Source of the DNA: Chloroflexota bacterium | GTDB taxonomy: Bacteria > Chloroflexota > Anaerolineae > Aggregatilineales > Phototrophicaceae | Direction of reading: 5' to 3' | Length of the DNA: 64,000 bases | NCBI GenBank assembly: GCA_013388745.1 | Contig: JACAER010000002.1 | Location: 21,852-85,851, forward strand | Shown: piece after piece, positions 26,581-36,300 of the stretch | How positions within the stretch are numbered: position 1 is the stretch's first letter | Layout: every line of letters begins with the position of its first letter | Program-made: the position numbers and the translations under genes | Notes under the pieces: generated by a model | The model's database searches: none | Told to the model about the DNA's origin: nothing | The model's input: only the letters and a program-made list of their open reading frames with translations

Positions 26581-27540
26581 ATGAGCAGTGTGAATCCCGA
26601 CGATTTTATCAGAACGCACGAAAAAGACTGGCAAAAACTCGACATGCTGCTGGGACGCGCCAGCCTGCGCGCCGACGAAGTGCGCGAATTGGGACGATTA
26701 TATCGCGCCTTGACCTCTGATCTGGCAATTGCGCGCCGCGATTACGGCGGGCAGCGCGTGACGGCGTTTCTCAACGTGCTGACGCTGCGCGCGCACAGCA
26801 AGATCTACCGCCAGAACAGCAGCGATGTACGTCCCTTGCTGCGCTATTTTTCGCACACGCTGCCGCAGACGTTTCGCCAGACGTGGCTGTTTACTCTGGT
26901 GGCTTTTTTGCTGTTTTTTGTGCCCGCTGTCGTTGGATTCACCCTGGCAGCGACGGATTCGGGCATTGCCACGACGCTGGGGCTGGAGTCGCAGCGGGCG
27001 ATTCTGGCGGAGCGCGATACCTGGACAACGATTCCGGTGGAAGCCCGTCCATATGCCTCCGGCTTTATCATGTCGAACAATATTCGCGTGGCGGTACTGG
27101 CTTTCGCGGGCGGCGTGGGCTTTGGCCTGCTGACGGTGTACGTGCTGGTGACCAATGGGCTGGTGATTGGCGCGGTATTGGGATTGGCGACGTACTATGG
27201 CATGGGCGGCACACTGACGGAATTTGTCGTTGCACACGGCATGATTGAACTGAATGTGATTTTTATCGCCGGCGGGGCAGGCTTGCAGTTGGGCTGGGCG
27301 CTGCTCAATCCCGGCCCCTACAGCCGCAAAGACGCGCTGGCGCTGGCCGCGCGCCGCGCACTGGTGCTGATCCTGGCGGCGTTTCCGCTGCTGGTGATCG
27401 CGGGACTGATCGAAGGCTTCGTTTCGCCGTCGCTGCTGCCGTTCAGCGTGAAATTAGCGGTGAGTCTGGGCACGGGGGGCGCGCTCTACGGTTATCTGCT
27501 GCTGGTCGGGCGCGAAAAATTGACATCTAACGGGAGGTAG
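26581..27540 (+). CDS. stage II sporulation protein M (SpoIIM) family membrane protein
   Basis: The 319-residue product begins with a soluble helical part, DDFIRTHEKDWQKLDMLL and LGRLYRALTSDLAIARRDY, then five or six helices with TLPQTFRQTWLFTLVAFLLF, MSNNIRVAVLAFAGGVGFG and HGMIELNVIFIAGGAGLQLG, the core SpoIIM signature. Despite the name, the family is widespread in non-sporulating bacteria beside RDD proteins. It is followed after three bases by a small gene, so both are one transcript. Confidence 0.85.
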   Translation: MSSVNPDDFIRTHEKDWQKLDMLLGRASLRADEVRELGRLYRALTSDLAIARRDYGGQRVTAFLNVLTLRAHSKIYRQNSSDVRPLLRYFSHTLPQTFRQTWLFTLVAFLLFFVPAVVGFTLAATDSGIATTLGLESQRAILAERDTWTTIPVEARPYASGFIMSNNIRVAVLAFAGGVGFGLLTVYVLVTNGLVIGAVLGLATYYGMGGTLTEFVVAHGMIELNVIFIAGGAGLQLGWALLNPGPYSRKDALALAARRALVLILAAFPLLVIAGLIEGFVSPSLLPFSVKLAVSLGTGGALYGYLLLVGREKLTSNGR

Positions 27541-27543
27541 TTT

Positions 27544-27813
27544 ATGGAAGACAAAATTAATACGCTGGCCGACCTTTTCCGCGAAGTCGGTCACGCCCAT
27601 CATCAAGCGTTTGTGGCGGTAAACGGGGCTGACCCCGATTGGCCGCTGTGGTACGCCGATTATCTGCTGGACAAGCTGCCCGCGCATATCGGTCAGGCGT
27701 TGAACCGCGAGCAAACGGCGGATTTGCTGCTGCGGCTGCATCAGGCGCACAGCAGCGCCGCGCCCACCAGCGACTGGGCCGATTACTACGCGCGCCGGCT
27801 GCTGCAAGCCTGA
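27544..27813 (+). CDS. small conserved-looking protein of unknown function
   Basis: An 89-residue soluble protein, rich in His, Trp and Asp at the N-terminal half (FREVGHAHHQAFVAVNGADP then WPLWYADYLLDKLP). GGGAGG overlapping the spoIIM stop is a strong ribosome site, which supports that it is real and co-translated. I do not recognise a functional family. It ends one base before the convergent AhpD-like gene. Confidence 0.65.
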   Translation: MEDKINTLADLFREVGHAHHQAFVAVNGADPDWPLWYADYLLDKLPAHIGQALNREQTADLLLRLHQAHSSAAPTSDWADYYARRLLQA

Positions 27814-27814
27814 G

Positions 27815-28390
27815 TCACGGCGCGCCCCACAGCGGGATAAACGTCTCCGGCTCGACACCCAGCGCATCGGCCACGCGGTTGATATAGTTGAAGTAGCCGA
27901 TGATCTGCACGGCGTCGTGAATCGCGCGCTCATCCAGCCCCAGACTCAGCAGGTGTTGGATGTCTGCCGCGCCGGTTTCCGCGGGCTGGCGTGTCAATTT
28001 TTCGGCATAGGCGCATAAGGCGGCGTCCACTGTGGTCAGCGGCGCGCTGCGCCAGTCGCGCACCAGCGCGTGTACATAAGCATCGGCGGCGTCGGCCTCT
28101 AGCCAGGTGACCTCAGCACGGAGGTCATGCGCGTGCGCCTGTGTTCAATAGTGGCAGTGGTTGTTCTTGCTGACGATCACCGCCAGCATTTCGCGCTGCG
28201 CCCGTGTCAGTGGCGATTCGCCGTGCATCAGCGTGCTGTAAAAATCGATTGAGGTGCGCATAACAGCAGCGTTAGGCGTCATGATGCGCACGATGTTCCA
28301 GACGCGCCCCGCGCGCTTGTAAGCCTTGTCCAGTTCGCGTTTGACCGCGCCTGTCGCTTCTTCGTCGCTCACCTGTCGAATAAAAGGCAT
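27815..28390 (-). CDS. AhpD-like peroxidase-related protein with in-frame TGA, probable selenoprotein
   Basis: Read through one TGA (28145-28147), the frame gives 191 residues of the carboxymuconolactone decarboxylase/AhpD family: RVWNIVRIMTPNAAVMRTS, LTRAQREMLAVIVSKNNHCHY, then TGA, then TQAHAHDLRAEV and later GLDERAIHDAVQIIGYFNYI. AhpD's catalytic Glu, Cys, Cys and His (E-x11-C-x2-C-x3-H) fall on Glu67, Cys79, codon 82 (TGA) and His86, so the stop replaces exactly the peroxidatic cysteine. No other stop occurs in either half. A perfect hairpin follows the TGA. I infer selenocysteine at 82. ATG 28390 has GGAAAG nine bases upstream and lies 17 bases after hypE. The alternative is a point-mutated pseudogene. 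Confidence 0.82.
28108..28147 (-). promoter_or_regulatory. bacterial SECIS-like element after the UGA codon
   Basis: In the transcript the UGA (28145-28147) is followed by 17 bases, then UGACCUC (28127-28121), loop CGUGCU and GAGGUCA (28114-28108), a perfect seven-pair stem. The loop has G as second base followed by U, and lies 24 bases after the UGA, inside the 16-37 range described for bacterial SECIS. SelB would bind it to insert selenocysteine. Confidence 0.75.
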
Positions 28391-28407
28391 GTTTTTCACT
28401 TTCCGGT

Positions 28408-29457
28408 TTAGCAAATACGCGGAAGCTGTTCACCGATTTGCATGTCAATGACGCGCGTGCCGCCGATACCGGTGCGCCCGACGACTATGCCCGGATGCTG
28501 TTCGACGACTTGCCCGATGATGGCGGCGTTTTGGCCGAGCGGGTGCTGGCGCAGCGTATCCAGCGCATGTTCGGCGGCTTCCGGCGCGACGAAGGCCAGC
28601 AGCTTGCCTTCATTGGCGACATACAAAGCATCCATACCCAGCAGTTCGCAGGCGGCGGCCACCGCGGGCGTCACTGGCAGCTTGCGTTCGTCCAGCGCGA
28701 TACCTGCGCGTGAGGCTTTGGCGATTTCGTTCAGCGCCGAGGCCGCGCCGCCGCGTGTCGGGTCGCGCAGCACATGCAGCGCCGCGCCGACCGCCTCCAG
28801 CAGCGCCGTGACCATCGTATGCAGCGGCGCGCAGTCCGATTCAATCAGCGTTTCAAATTCCAATCCTTCGCGCACGCTCATAATCGCCATGCCGTGATCG
28901 CCAAGCGTGCCGCTGACCAGCACGACATCGCCGGGGCGTGCGTTGGTCGGCGCGATCTCGATGCCGTCGGGGATGAAGCCGATGCCGGTGGTGTTGATAA
29001 ACAGGCCGTCGCCGTGCCCTTTATCGACCACTTTAGTATCGCCCGCGACGATCTGCACGCCCGCGCGCCGCGCCGCCGCGCCCATACGTTCGACCAGCGC
29101 GCCCAGCGTGGACAGCGCCAGCCCTTCTTCGATGATAAAACCGGCGCTCAGATAGAGTGGTTGGGCGCCGCGCATCGCCAGATCGTTTACTGTGCCGTTG
29201 ACCGCCAGATCGCCGATACTGCCGCCGGGAAAAAACAGCGGCTTGACGACGAACGAATCGGTGCTGAGCGCCAAACGCTGCCCGCCAGACGCCAGCACTG
29301 TCGCGTCGCCCATTTGCGCCAGCGCCGGGTTGGCAAAGGCCGGCGCGAACAGATGCTCGATCAGCTCTGCCGAAAGCTTGCCGCCGCCGCCGTGTCCTAG
29401 CACGATGTTGGGGTAGTCGCGCAGCGGCAGGGGACATGTCCAACCTTCAAAATCCAT
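28408..29457 (-). CDS. hypE: hydrogenase maturation protein HypE
   Basis: The 349-residue product has GHGGGGKLSAELIEHLF, GDATVLASGGQRLALSTDSF, GTVNDLAMRGAQPLYLSAGF, VAGDTKVVDKGHGDGLFINT and the conserved C-terminus ending PRIC. The terminal Cys receives the carbamoyl group from HypF and HypE dehydrates it to thiocyanate, the source of the cyanide ligands. HypE is a PurM/SelD relative, but SelD would have a Cys or Sec near the N-terminus and lack this tail. ATG 29457 overlaps the hypD stop by one base, favouring this start over 29583. Confidence 0.96.
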   Translation of the reverse strand: MDFEGWTCPLPLRDYPNIVLGHGGGGKLSAELIEHLFAPAFANPALAQMGDATVLASGGQRLALSTDSFVVKPLFFPGGSIGDLAVNGTVNDLAMRGAQPLYLSAGFIIEEGLALSTLGALVERMGAAARRAGVQIVAGDTKVVDKGHGDGLFINTTGIGFIPDGIEIAPTNARPGDVVLVSGTLGDHGMAIMSVREGLEFETLIESDCAPLHTMVTALLEAVGAALHVLRDPTRGGAASALNEIAKASRAGIALDERKLPVTPAVAAACELLGMDALYVANEGKLLAFVAPEAAEHALDTLRQHPLGQNAAIIGQVVEQHPGIVVGRTGIGGTRVIDMQIGEQLPRIC

Positions 29458-30563
29458 CAGCCGATACTTTCTGTCGCGATAAAGCGGCCATATTGATAAT
29501 AGGCGGCGCAGGCGCCTTCGCTGGACACCATCGTCGCCCCCAACGGCTTGCGCGGCGTGCATTCCTTGCCGAAAGCCGCGCATTGGTTGGGCTTAATCAA
29601 TCCTTGCAGCACTTCGCCGCTGCGGCAGAGGGGCGATTCTTCTGTATATATATTCTCTACGGCGAAACGTCGTTCCGCGTCAAAATCGATATATTCCGGG
29701 CGCAGCCGCCAGCCGCTCTGTGGGATTTCGCCGATGCCGCGCCATTTACGATCGGTGACTTCGAACACCTGCTGCAAGATTCTTTGTGCGGGCTGGTTGC
29801 CTTCGCGCTGCACGGCGCGCGCATAAGCATTTTCCAGCCGCGCTTCGCCCGCCTCTAGCTGCAACACGGCGCGGCGGATACCTTCCAGCACATCCAGCGG
29901 CTCGAAGCCGGTGACGACGATCGGTACATGATACCGCGCAGCCAACGGCTCGTACTGCCAGAAGCCCATGACGCTGCACACATGCCCCGCTGCCAGAAAA
30001 CCCTGCACCCGGTTGGTAGGCGCGTTGAGAAGCGCTGCGATGGCGGGCGGCACCAGCACATGCGAGACGAGCATCGAAAAATTGCGCAGCCCCTGCTGTT
30101 TGGCCTGCACGACAGCCATAGCATTGGCGGGCGCGGTGGTTTCGAAACCGATGCCGAAAAAAACGACTTCTTTTTGGGGATTTTCGCGCGCGATATTTAC
30201 GGCGTCCAGCGGCGAATAGACGATGCGCACATCGCCACCCTGACTTTTAACGGCGAACAGGTCTTTGTGGCTGCCGGGCACGCGCAGCATATCGCCGAAC
30301 GAGCAAAAAATGACGTTGGCTTGTGCGGCGATTGCCAGCGCTTTGTCGATAATTTCCAGCGGCGTCACGCACACCGGACAGCCCGGCCCGTGAATCAGTT
30401 CGATCTTGTCGGGCAGCAGTTGGTCGATGCCGTTGCGGATAATCGAGTGCGTTTGCCCGCCGCAGACCTCCATCAGATGCCAGCGGCGTGTCGTGATGCG
30501 TCGGATTTCATCGAACAAGCGCCGCGCCAGCGCCTCGTCGCGGAATTCGCTCAGGTATTTCAT
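29457..30563 (-). CDS. hypD: hydrogenase maturation protein HypD
   Basis: At 368 residues it has the HypD signatures: [57 protein letters not shown], and the C-terminal iron-sulfur cysteines in [21 protein letters not shown] and [26 protein letters not shown]. HypD with HypC is the scaffold where Fe(CN)2CO is built. It overlaps hypC by four bases. Its Cys set looks complete, so the pathway is probably functional. Confidence 0.96.
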   Translation of the reverse strand: MKYLSEFRDEALARRLFDEIRRITTRRWHLMEVCGGQTHSIIRNGIDQLLPDKIELIHGPGCPVCVTPLEIIDKALAIAAQANVIFCSFGDMLRVPGSHKDLFAVKSQGGDVRIVYSPLDAVNIARENPQKEVVFFGIGFETTAPANAMAVVQAKQQGLRNFSMLVSHVLVPPAIAALLNAPTNRVQGFLAAGHVCSVMGFWQYEPLAARYHVPIVVTGFEPLDVLEGIRRAVLQLEAGEARLENAYARAVQREGNQPAQRILQQVFEVTDRKWRGIGEIPQSGWRLRPEYIDFDAERRFAVENIYTEESPLCRSGEVLQGLIKPNQCAAFGKECTPRKPLGATMVSSEGACAAYYQYGRFIATESIG

Positions 30564-30823
30564 GGGGCTTCCTCGTGGTGAACGCCTAATTCTTCGTCCA
30601 GCGTGCCCAGTTCTTGCAGAAGCGCCAATGTTTCCTGCGCCGATTGTTCATCCAATTTGGTGATGGCAAAGCCGACATGCACAATCACATAATCGCCTAC
30701 GACAATATCCGGGATATACGCCAGACACACCTCTTTGGTCACACCGCCGAAATTCACTTTGCCCATGGGCGTGCCGTGCGCTTCAAACAGCGCCGTCACC
30801 TGTCCCGGTATCCCTAAACACAT
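30560..30823 (-). CDS. hypC: hydrogenase maturation chaperone HypC
   Basis: An 87-residue HypC/HupF protein with the essential start MCLGIPGQV, whose Cys2 binds the Fe centre, then [35 protein letters not shown] (split here for reading: [14 protein letters not shown] and [14 protein letters not shown]). It carries the Fe(CN)2CO unit between HypD and the hydrogenase large subunit. It follows hypF by 18 bases and overlaps hypD by four. Confidence 0.95.
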   Translation of the reverse strand: MCLGIPGQVTALFEAHGTPMGKVNFGGVTKEVCLAYIPDIVVGDYVIVHVGFAITKLDEQSAQETLALLQELGTLDEELGVHHEEAP

Positions 30824-30841
30824 GTGATTTTGTCCTTTACT

Positions 30842-33130
30842 CTAAACTATTTTGCGGCTGGCGATTATCGCCTGTCCCAGCGCCAGTCCGCCATCGTTGG
30901 GCGGCACTTTGCGGTGCGTCAGCAGCGCAAAATCGTGCTTGCGCAGCCCATTGACCACCTGTGACAGCAGGCGCACATTCTGGAACACGCCGCCACTGAG
31001 CGCAACCTGCGTTAATCCGGTATCCGCGCGCAGCCGGAGCGCCAGCGTGACCACTGCTGCGGCCAGTCCGTTGTGAAATTTCGCGGCGATCATGCGCGCC
31101 GGCACGTCCGCCAGCACATCCGCCGCCGCCGCGCGCAGCAGCGCCGCCGTCTCCAGCAGATACAGCGTGCCATCGTTTGCGCCGATTGTGGTCATATCGA
31201 GCGGATAACTTTCGTCCGTATTGTCATCAGCCAACGCTTCCAGCTCCAACGCCGCCTGTGCCTCATACGTCACGCGCTGGCGCACGCCGGCCAGCGCGGC
31301 CAGCGCGTCGAAGAGCCGCCCCATACTGCTCGTCGGCACGCTGTTGAAGCCTGTTTCTAATTGGCGGCGGATAATGCGGCGTTCCGCGGCGCTGGTGGCC
31401 GCTACCGGAGGCAGCTTTTCATCCCAATCGACTCCCGCCGCCCACAGATAGGCCAGCGCCGCCCGGCACGGCGATTTGATCGTGCTGTCGCCGCCCGGCA
31501 GCGGCACATACGCCAGATGTCCCGCGCGCCGGAAGTCGTCATAATCCGCGATCAGCGCTTCGCCGCCCCAGATTGCGCCGTCTGTACCGTAACCCGTACC
31601 GTCGAAGCACAGGCCGATCACTTTTTCACTGCCGTCCAATCCGTTTTCGGCCATCACCGCCGCGATATGGGCGTGATGGTGCTGCACGCGCAGCAGCGGC
31701 AGGCCGCTGTTTTGCGCTTCGGCCTCTGCCCAGCGTGTCGCCAGATAACGCGGATGCATATCACAAGCCAGCGCGCGCGGTTCAGCGTGGAACAGTGTGC
31801 GCAAATGCTGTGCCGCCGCTGTCAGCGCCACCAGCGTTTCCAGATTTTCCATGTCGCCGATATGCTGACTCATGAAAGCATGGTCGCCCTGCGTCAGACA
31901 AAAAGTGTTTTTCAGTTCTGCGCCCGCCGCCAGCACCGTCGGCACGCTCAGCGCCAGCTTGACCGGGAAAGGCGCGTAGCCACGCGAACGGCGCAGCGGC
32001 AGTTCGGCCCCCGCGAACACGCGCACCACCGAATCATCGCAGGGCGCATGAATATCGCGGTTATGCAGCAGAAAAGCGTCGGCCAGCGGCGCGAGCCGTT
32101 CCAGCGCGGCCTCGTTGTCGATCACAATCGGTTCGCCGCTGAAATTGCCGGAAGTCATCACCAGCGGTGCGCCGTCTTCCAGCAGCAGTTCGTGCAGCGG
32201 CGTATAGGGCAGCAGCACACCGATATAGGGATTGCCCGGCGCGATCAGTTCGGAAAGCGGGCTTTGCGGCGCGGCACGTTTCTTCAGCAGCACAATCGGG
32301 CGTTGGCGGTTGGTCAAGAGCTGCGCTTCTAACGCTGTAACCTCTGCGAAAGGCTGAATATGCTCAACATCGCGCGCCATCACGGCGAATGGTTTATCGA
32401 CACGGCCTTTGCGGGCGCGCAGCGTTTCCAGCGCGACATCGTGATCGGCGGCGCACGCCAGATGAAACCCGCCCAGACCTTTTACCGCCACGATCTGCCC
32501 CGCGCGCAGCCGCTCTTGCGCCGCAAGCAGCGCGGCCGCGCCCGTGTGGGGCGTGCCGTGCAGCCAGATATGCGGTCCGCAGACCGGGCAGGCGTTAGGC
32601 TGCGCATGAAAGCGCCGATCGAGCGGATTATCGTATTCCGCCTGGCAGGCCGGACACATAGCAAAAGCCGCCATCGTCGTTTGCGGCCGATCATAGGGCA
32701 GCGCGCGCGTGATGGTGAAGCGCGGGCCGCAGTTGGTGCAGTTGATGAAAGGATAACGATAGCGGCGGTTGGCGGGATCGAACAACTCGCGGCGGCAGTC
32801 GGCGCACAGGCAGACATCCGGCGAGACCAGCGTGTGCGCTGCGCTGTGCGTTTCGCTGTGGACGATCGCAAAATGCTGGTCGCCGCGCGCGGGCATGCCC
32901 TGCCGCGTTACGGCTTCGATCTGCGCCAGCGGCGGCGCTTCACGGCACAGCGCCGTATGAAAAGCGGCCAGCGCGTCTGGCGCGCCCTCGATTTCGATAA
33001 ACACCCCGCTGCTGTCGTTACCGACGAAGCCCGCCAGCCCCAGCCGCGCCGCAAGCGTATACACAAAGGGACGAAACCCGACCCCCTGCACCATCCCGCG
33101 CACCACAAGCCGCTGCCTCATACGCGGCAT
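30842..33130 (-). CDS. hypF: carbamoyltransferase HypF
   Basis: The 762-residue protein shows the HypF domains in order: acylphosphatase (VRGMVQGVGFRPFVYTLA, residues 10-27), two zinc fingers (CADCRREL...CTNC and CPACQAEY...CPVC, about 108-185), YrdC-like domain (GQIVAVKGLGGFHLACAA near 213), and the Kae1-like domain with HHHAHIAAVMAENGL near 480 and ALSGGVFQNVRLL near 715. It makes the cyanide precursor from carbamoyl phosphate and ATP. ATG 33130 has GGGAG upstream. It heads the hypFCDE operon; no hypA, hypB or hydrogenase structural gene is in the window. Confidence 0.96.
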   Translation of the reverse strand: MPRMRQRLVVRGMVQGVGFRPFVYTLAARLGLAGFVGNDSSGVFIEIEGAPDALAAFHTALCREAPPLAQIEAVTRQGMPARGDQHFAIVHSETHSAAHTLVSPDVCLCADCRRELFDPANRRYRYPFINCTNCGPRFTITRALPYDRPQTTMAAFAMCPACQAEYDNPLDRRFHAQPNACPVCGPHIWLHGTPHTGAAALLAAQERLRAGQIVAVKGLGGFHLACAADHDVALETLRARKGRVDKPFAVMARDVEHIQPFAEVTALEAQLLTNRQRPIVLLKKRAAPQSPLSELIAPGNPYIGVLLPYTPLHELLLEDGAPLVMTSGNFSGEPIVIDNEAALERLAPLADAFLLHNRDIHAPCDDSVVRVFAGAELPLRRSRGYAPFPVKLALSVPTVLAAGAELKNTFCLTQGDHAFMSQHIGDMENLETLVALTAAAQHLRTLFHAEPRALACDMHPRYLATRWAEAEAQNSGLPLLRVQHHHAHIAAVMAENGLDGSEKVIGLCFDGTGYGTDGAIWGGEALIADYDDFRRAGHLAYVPLPGGDSTIKSPCRAALAYLWAAGVDWDEKLPPVAATSAAERRIIRRQLETGFNSVPTSSMGRLFDALAALAGVRQRVTYEAQAALELEALADDNTDESYPLDMTTIGANDGTLYLLETAALLRAAAADVLADVPARMIAAKFHNGLAAAVVTLALRLRADTGLTQVALSGGVFQNVRLLSQVVNGLRKHDFALLTHRKVPPNDGGLALGQAIIASRKIV

Positions 33131-33222
33131 TACATCTCCCGTAAAACCTCACGTACAGCCTTAAAAATCGTGATCTTATGAGCCGTGTTCTCTAAATATG
33201 CACGCTCCGGCAGAACGCAGCT

Positions 33223-33280
33223 CCCCCTCTCCATGTGGCGTGTCTACCCACATGTTTGAGGTCGGCACATGGAGAGGGGG
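33223..33280. repeat. long inverted repeat, 15-base arms
   Basis: CCCCCTCTCCATGTG (33223-33237) and CACATGGAGAGGGGG (33266-33280) are perfectly complementary around a 28-base loop. It lies between hypF and the kinase gene, next to a second hairpin. Probably an interspersed palindromic element. Confidence 0.6.
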
Positions 33281-33284
33281 TAGG

Positions 33285-33316
33285 GGGGGAGGTGAAAGCA
33301 ACCGTTCACCTCCCCC
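33285..33316. repeat. inverted repeat abutting the kinase gene stop codon
   Basis: GGGGGAGGTGAA (33285-33296) and TTCACCTCCCCC (33305-33316) form a perfect 12-base stem with an eight-base loop. It begins at the base after the stop codon of the minus-strand kinase gene. No T tract follows, so it is more likely an RNA-stabilising or REP-type hairpin than an intrinsic terminator. Confidence 0.6.
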
Positions 33317-36300
33317 TTACCCCAAAATTTCGCGCATCACCGTGTCCAGTTCCAGCGCCTTGCCGCGCTCCACCAGCATTTGTGTTTCCGCCATGTTCAG
33401 TTCTGCGCTCAGCCTGTCCAGTACAGTCGTCGCTTCGTCGCGGCGGTGCTGCGGCGTGGCCGGATGCGCCATCACCAGCGCCAGCCAGGGAATGCTCTCC
33501 GTGTAATCGGGCGTCACTTCCGCCAGCCCGACAAGAATAGTGAGCATCATCGGCACAATCTGCGCCTTGTCCGCAATCGCCAGCGCCTGCCGGTAGACCA
33601 AACGCGCCTCGCCGCCGCTGCCCTGCGCGCGCATCACATCGCCCAGCCCCGCCAGCGTTTGCGCTTCGCCCAGTCGGTTGCCGATAGCGCGCGAAATCTC
33701 CAGGCTTTCTTCCAGATAGGGCAAAGCGGCCGCGTAATCCTTGCGGTCATAAGCCACAGTGCCCAAATTATGCAGCGCCAGCGCCACACCGCGCCGCTCG
33801 CCGATCGAACGGCAGATGCCCAGTGTTTCGGTCAGATAGCCGCTGGCGCGCTCGAATGCTCCCTGTGCGCCCGCCACGCCCCCCAGATTTAACAGGGCTG
33901 CCGCCGCTTTGCGCCGTTCGCCCGTGCTGCGCGCGATCGCCAGCGTTTGCTCGAAGTATTCCAGCGCCTTGTCGTAATTGCCCTGCGAAAAATTCATCAC
34001 GCCCAGATTATTGATGGCGTCGGTCATGCTCTGGCGGTCATTTTGCGCTTCCGCCACCGCCAGACTTTCGCTGAAATAAGTGTGCGCTTCGTCATATTTG
34101 CCCTGTTCCTGCTGCACCATGCCGATACGATTCAGCGCTTTGGCGACGCCGCGCTGATCGCCCGCTTGGCGGCACAGCCTCAGCGCTTCCTCACACACTT
34201 GATGCGCTTCAGCATAATTCCCCTGCCGCCACGCCAGATCGCCCATCAGATTCAGCGCCTTACCCGCCCCCGCCGCCTCGTTCAGCACGCGCCACAACGC
34301 CAGCCCTTCCTGCACATGCTCCAGCGCCCTGTCGTAATTGCCCGTGTATTGCAGTGCCTCGCCCAACTTCACCAGCAGATCGGCGCGCGCTGCCCGCGCA
34401 TCCTGGCCTGCTGGCGTCAGCTCCAGCGCCCGCTCGAACAGCGGAATCGCCTCTGCGAAATTATTGATGCGCAGCGCGTGCTCGCCCGCCTTTTGCGCGT
34501 ACAACCGTTCCTGTTCAGCATCCCCCGCCGCGCGCCAGTGCTGCGCCAGCGACAGCGCATGCTCCGGTATATCAGCGTACACCTTCATGATCGCCAGCGC
34601 GATTTGGCGGTGCAGGTCGCGCTCTACCTCTTTCGTCAGCGCTTCCAGCGTCGCCAGCCGCAGTTGATTATGGGCGAAACGCCATTTGCCATCGTGAACT
34701 TCCAGCACGGCGCAGTTCGAGCAAATTGTCAGCCATTCTTCTACATCCACCGTGCCCTTGACCTGCTTCAGCAAATCCAGGTCGAGTTCGCGCCCGGTTG
34801 TGGCCGCCAGTTGCAGCAGCGGACGCCCTTCCTGCGGCACCCGTTCCAGCCGGCGTTGAATGATGTTCTGGATGCCGCCGGCCAGCACCCGCTCCGGCAG
34901 GATTTTGCGCCCGACTTCGCTTAGCCGCCCGGCTTCTTCCGCCAGCACCCGCACGACTTCCACCAGAAAATAGACATTGCCTTCGGTTTCGCGCGTCAGC
35001 AGGTCGATCAACTGTTCCTGATGCGCCGTTTCGCCCAGCATCGACACACTCAACGCCGCGATATGCTCGCGCGGAAAACGCTCCAGGTGCATCACTTGCA
35101 GCAGCGGTAGTTCGTCCGGCAGGTTTGGGCGTTCGTCCTGGCGGTAGGTGGCGACGATCAACAGCGGAAGTTCCTTGACAATGCCGCTCAACACTTTCAG
35201 CACTTCCAGGCTTTCACTTGACCAATGGATGTCCTCCAGCAGCAGCAGAATCGGCTCTGTTTGCCGCTGGAACAGGCTGATAATCATGCCGACCAAACGC
35301 TGCTGATAGGCCGCGCCTTCGACATTGGCTGCCGGCGGTACAGCGCGATTAACCAGACTGCCGATGTCGGGAATCAGGTCGCGCAGGATGCCGGCGTCCA
35401 CATCATCGATTTCTGTCGTCAGCGCCAGCCTGCGCAGCGGCGCGCGCCACAGTTGATAGGGCAGTCCGCCATCAAGGACAGCCTGCCCGTTAAGCACAGT
35501 GATGCCTTCGACCAGCGCCCGAATACGCAGTTCTTCGAGCAGACGTGACTTGCCCACCCGCTTTCCCCCGCGATCAGCCACGCGCTGCCCTGAGTGCGCT
35601 GCGCCTGGCTCAGCGCACCGCTTAGCTGGCGCAGTTCGGCTTCGCGCCCTACAAACAGCGCTGCCTGCAAAAAGCTTTCGCGGATAGCCGCCGATTCTTT
35701 GGGGACGGGCCGCGACATGGCCGCGCACAGCTTTTCGATGACCGTGTCAGCGTCGTCATAACGGGCATCGGGCGTTTTCGCCAGCAGGCGGTCAATCACA
35801 TCTACCACACCGCTGTATTGAAAGCGTTCTTCTTTTGATGTGTCTTCGTTCAGATGGGCCGTCAGCGGCGCCAGATCGGGACTCTCGGAGATCACCTGGC
35901 GCACCAGCGTCATCATGTCTTCGGTATTAAAGGGATGCTGGTTCGCCAACAGTTCATAGGCCATCACGCCGACGGCGTACAAATCGGCGGCGCGTGTGGC
36001 GTCCTGCTCCATGAGCAGCTCTGGTGCCATGTAGCCCAGTGTCCCGCCGATTTCTTCCACCTTGCCCAGTTCTGTCGCTAGCCCGAAGTCCAGCACTTTA
36101 ACCAGGCCGTCGCGCGTCACCAGCACATTGCCGGGCTTCAGGTCGCGATGCAAAATGCTGCGGCGGTGCAGATACGCCAGCGCTTGCAGTAGCTCGATCA
36201 GCAGATCTACCTGGTGGTCAAGGGTGGTGTCTGTACCTGCCTCCAGAAAATTGCGCGCGTTTTCCAGCAGCTCCATCGTTACAAATGGCGTTTTATCGTG

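Noticed and set aside
28145..28414. Short 89-residue AhpD-like ORF as an independent gene
   Set aside because: It ends exactly at the catalytic position and the downstream frame continues the same family without a break, so it is the first half of one TGA-containing gene.
28408..29457. HypE gene considered as selD, given the nearby TGA gene
   Set aside because: It ends in the HypE tail PRIC and is embedded in hypFCD; the SelD active-site loop is absent.
33285..33316. Hairpin as an intrinsic terminator of the kinase gene
   Set aside because: No T tract follows on the minus strand; a C/G run follows instead, so I call it a repeat.
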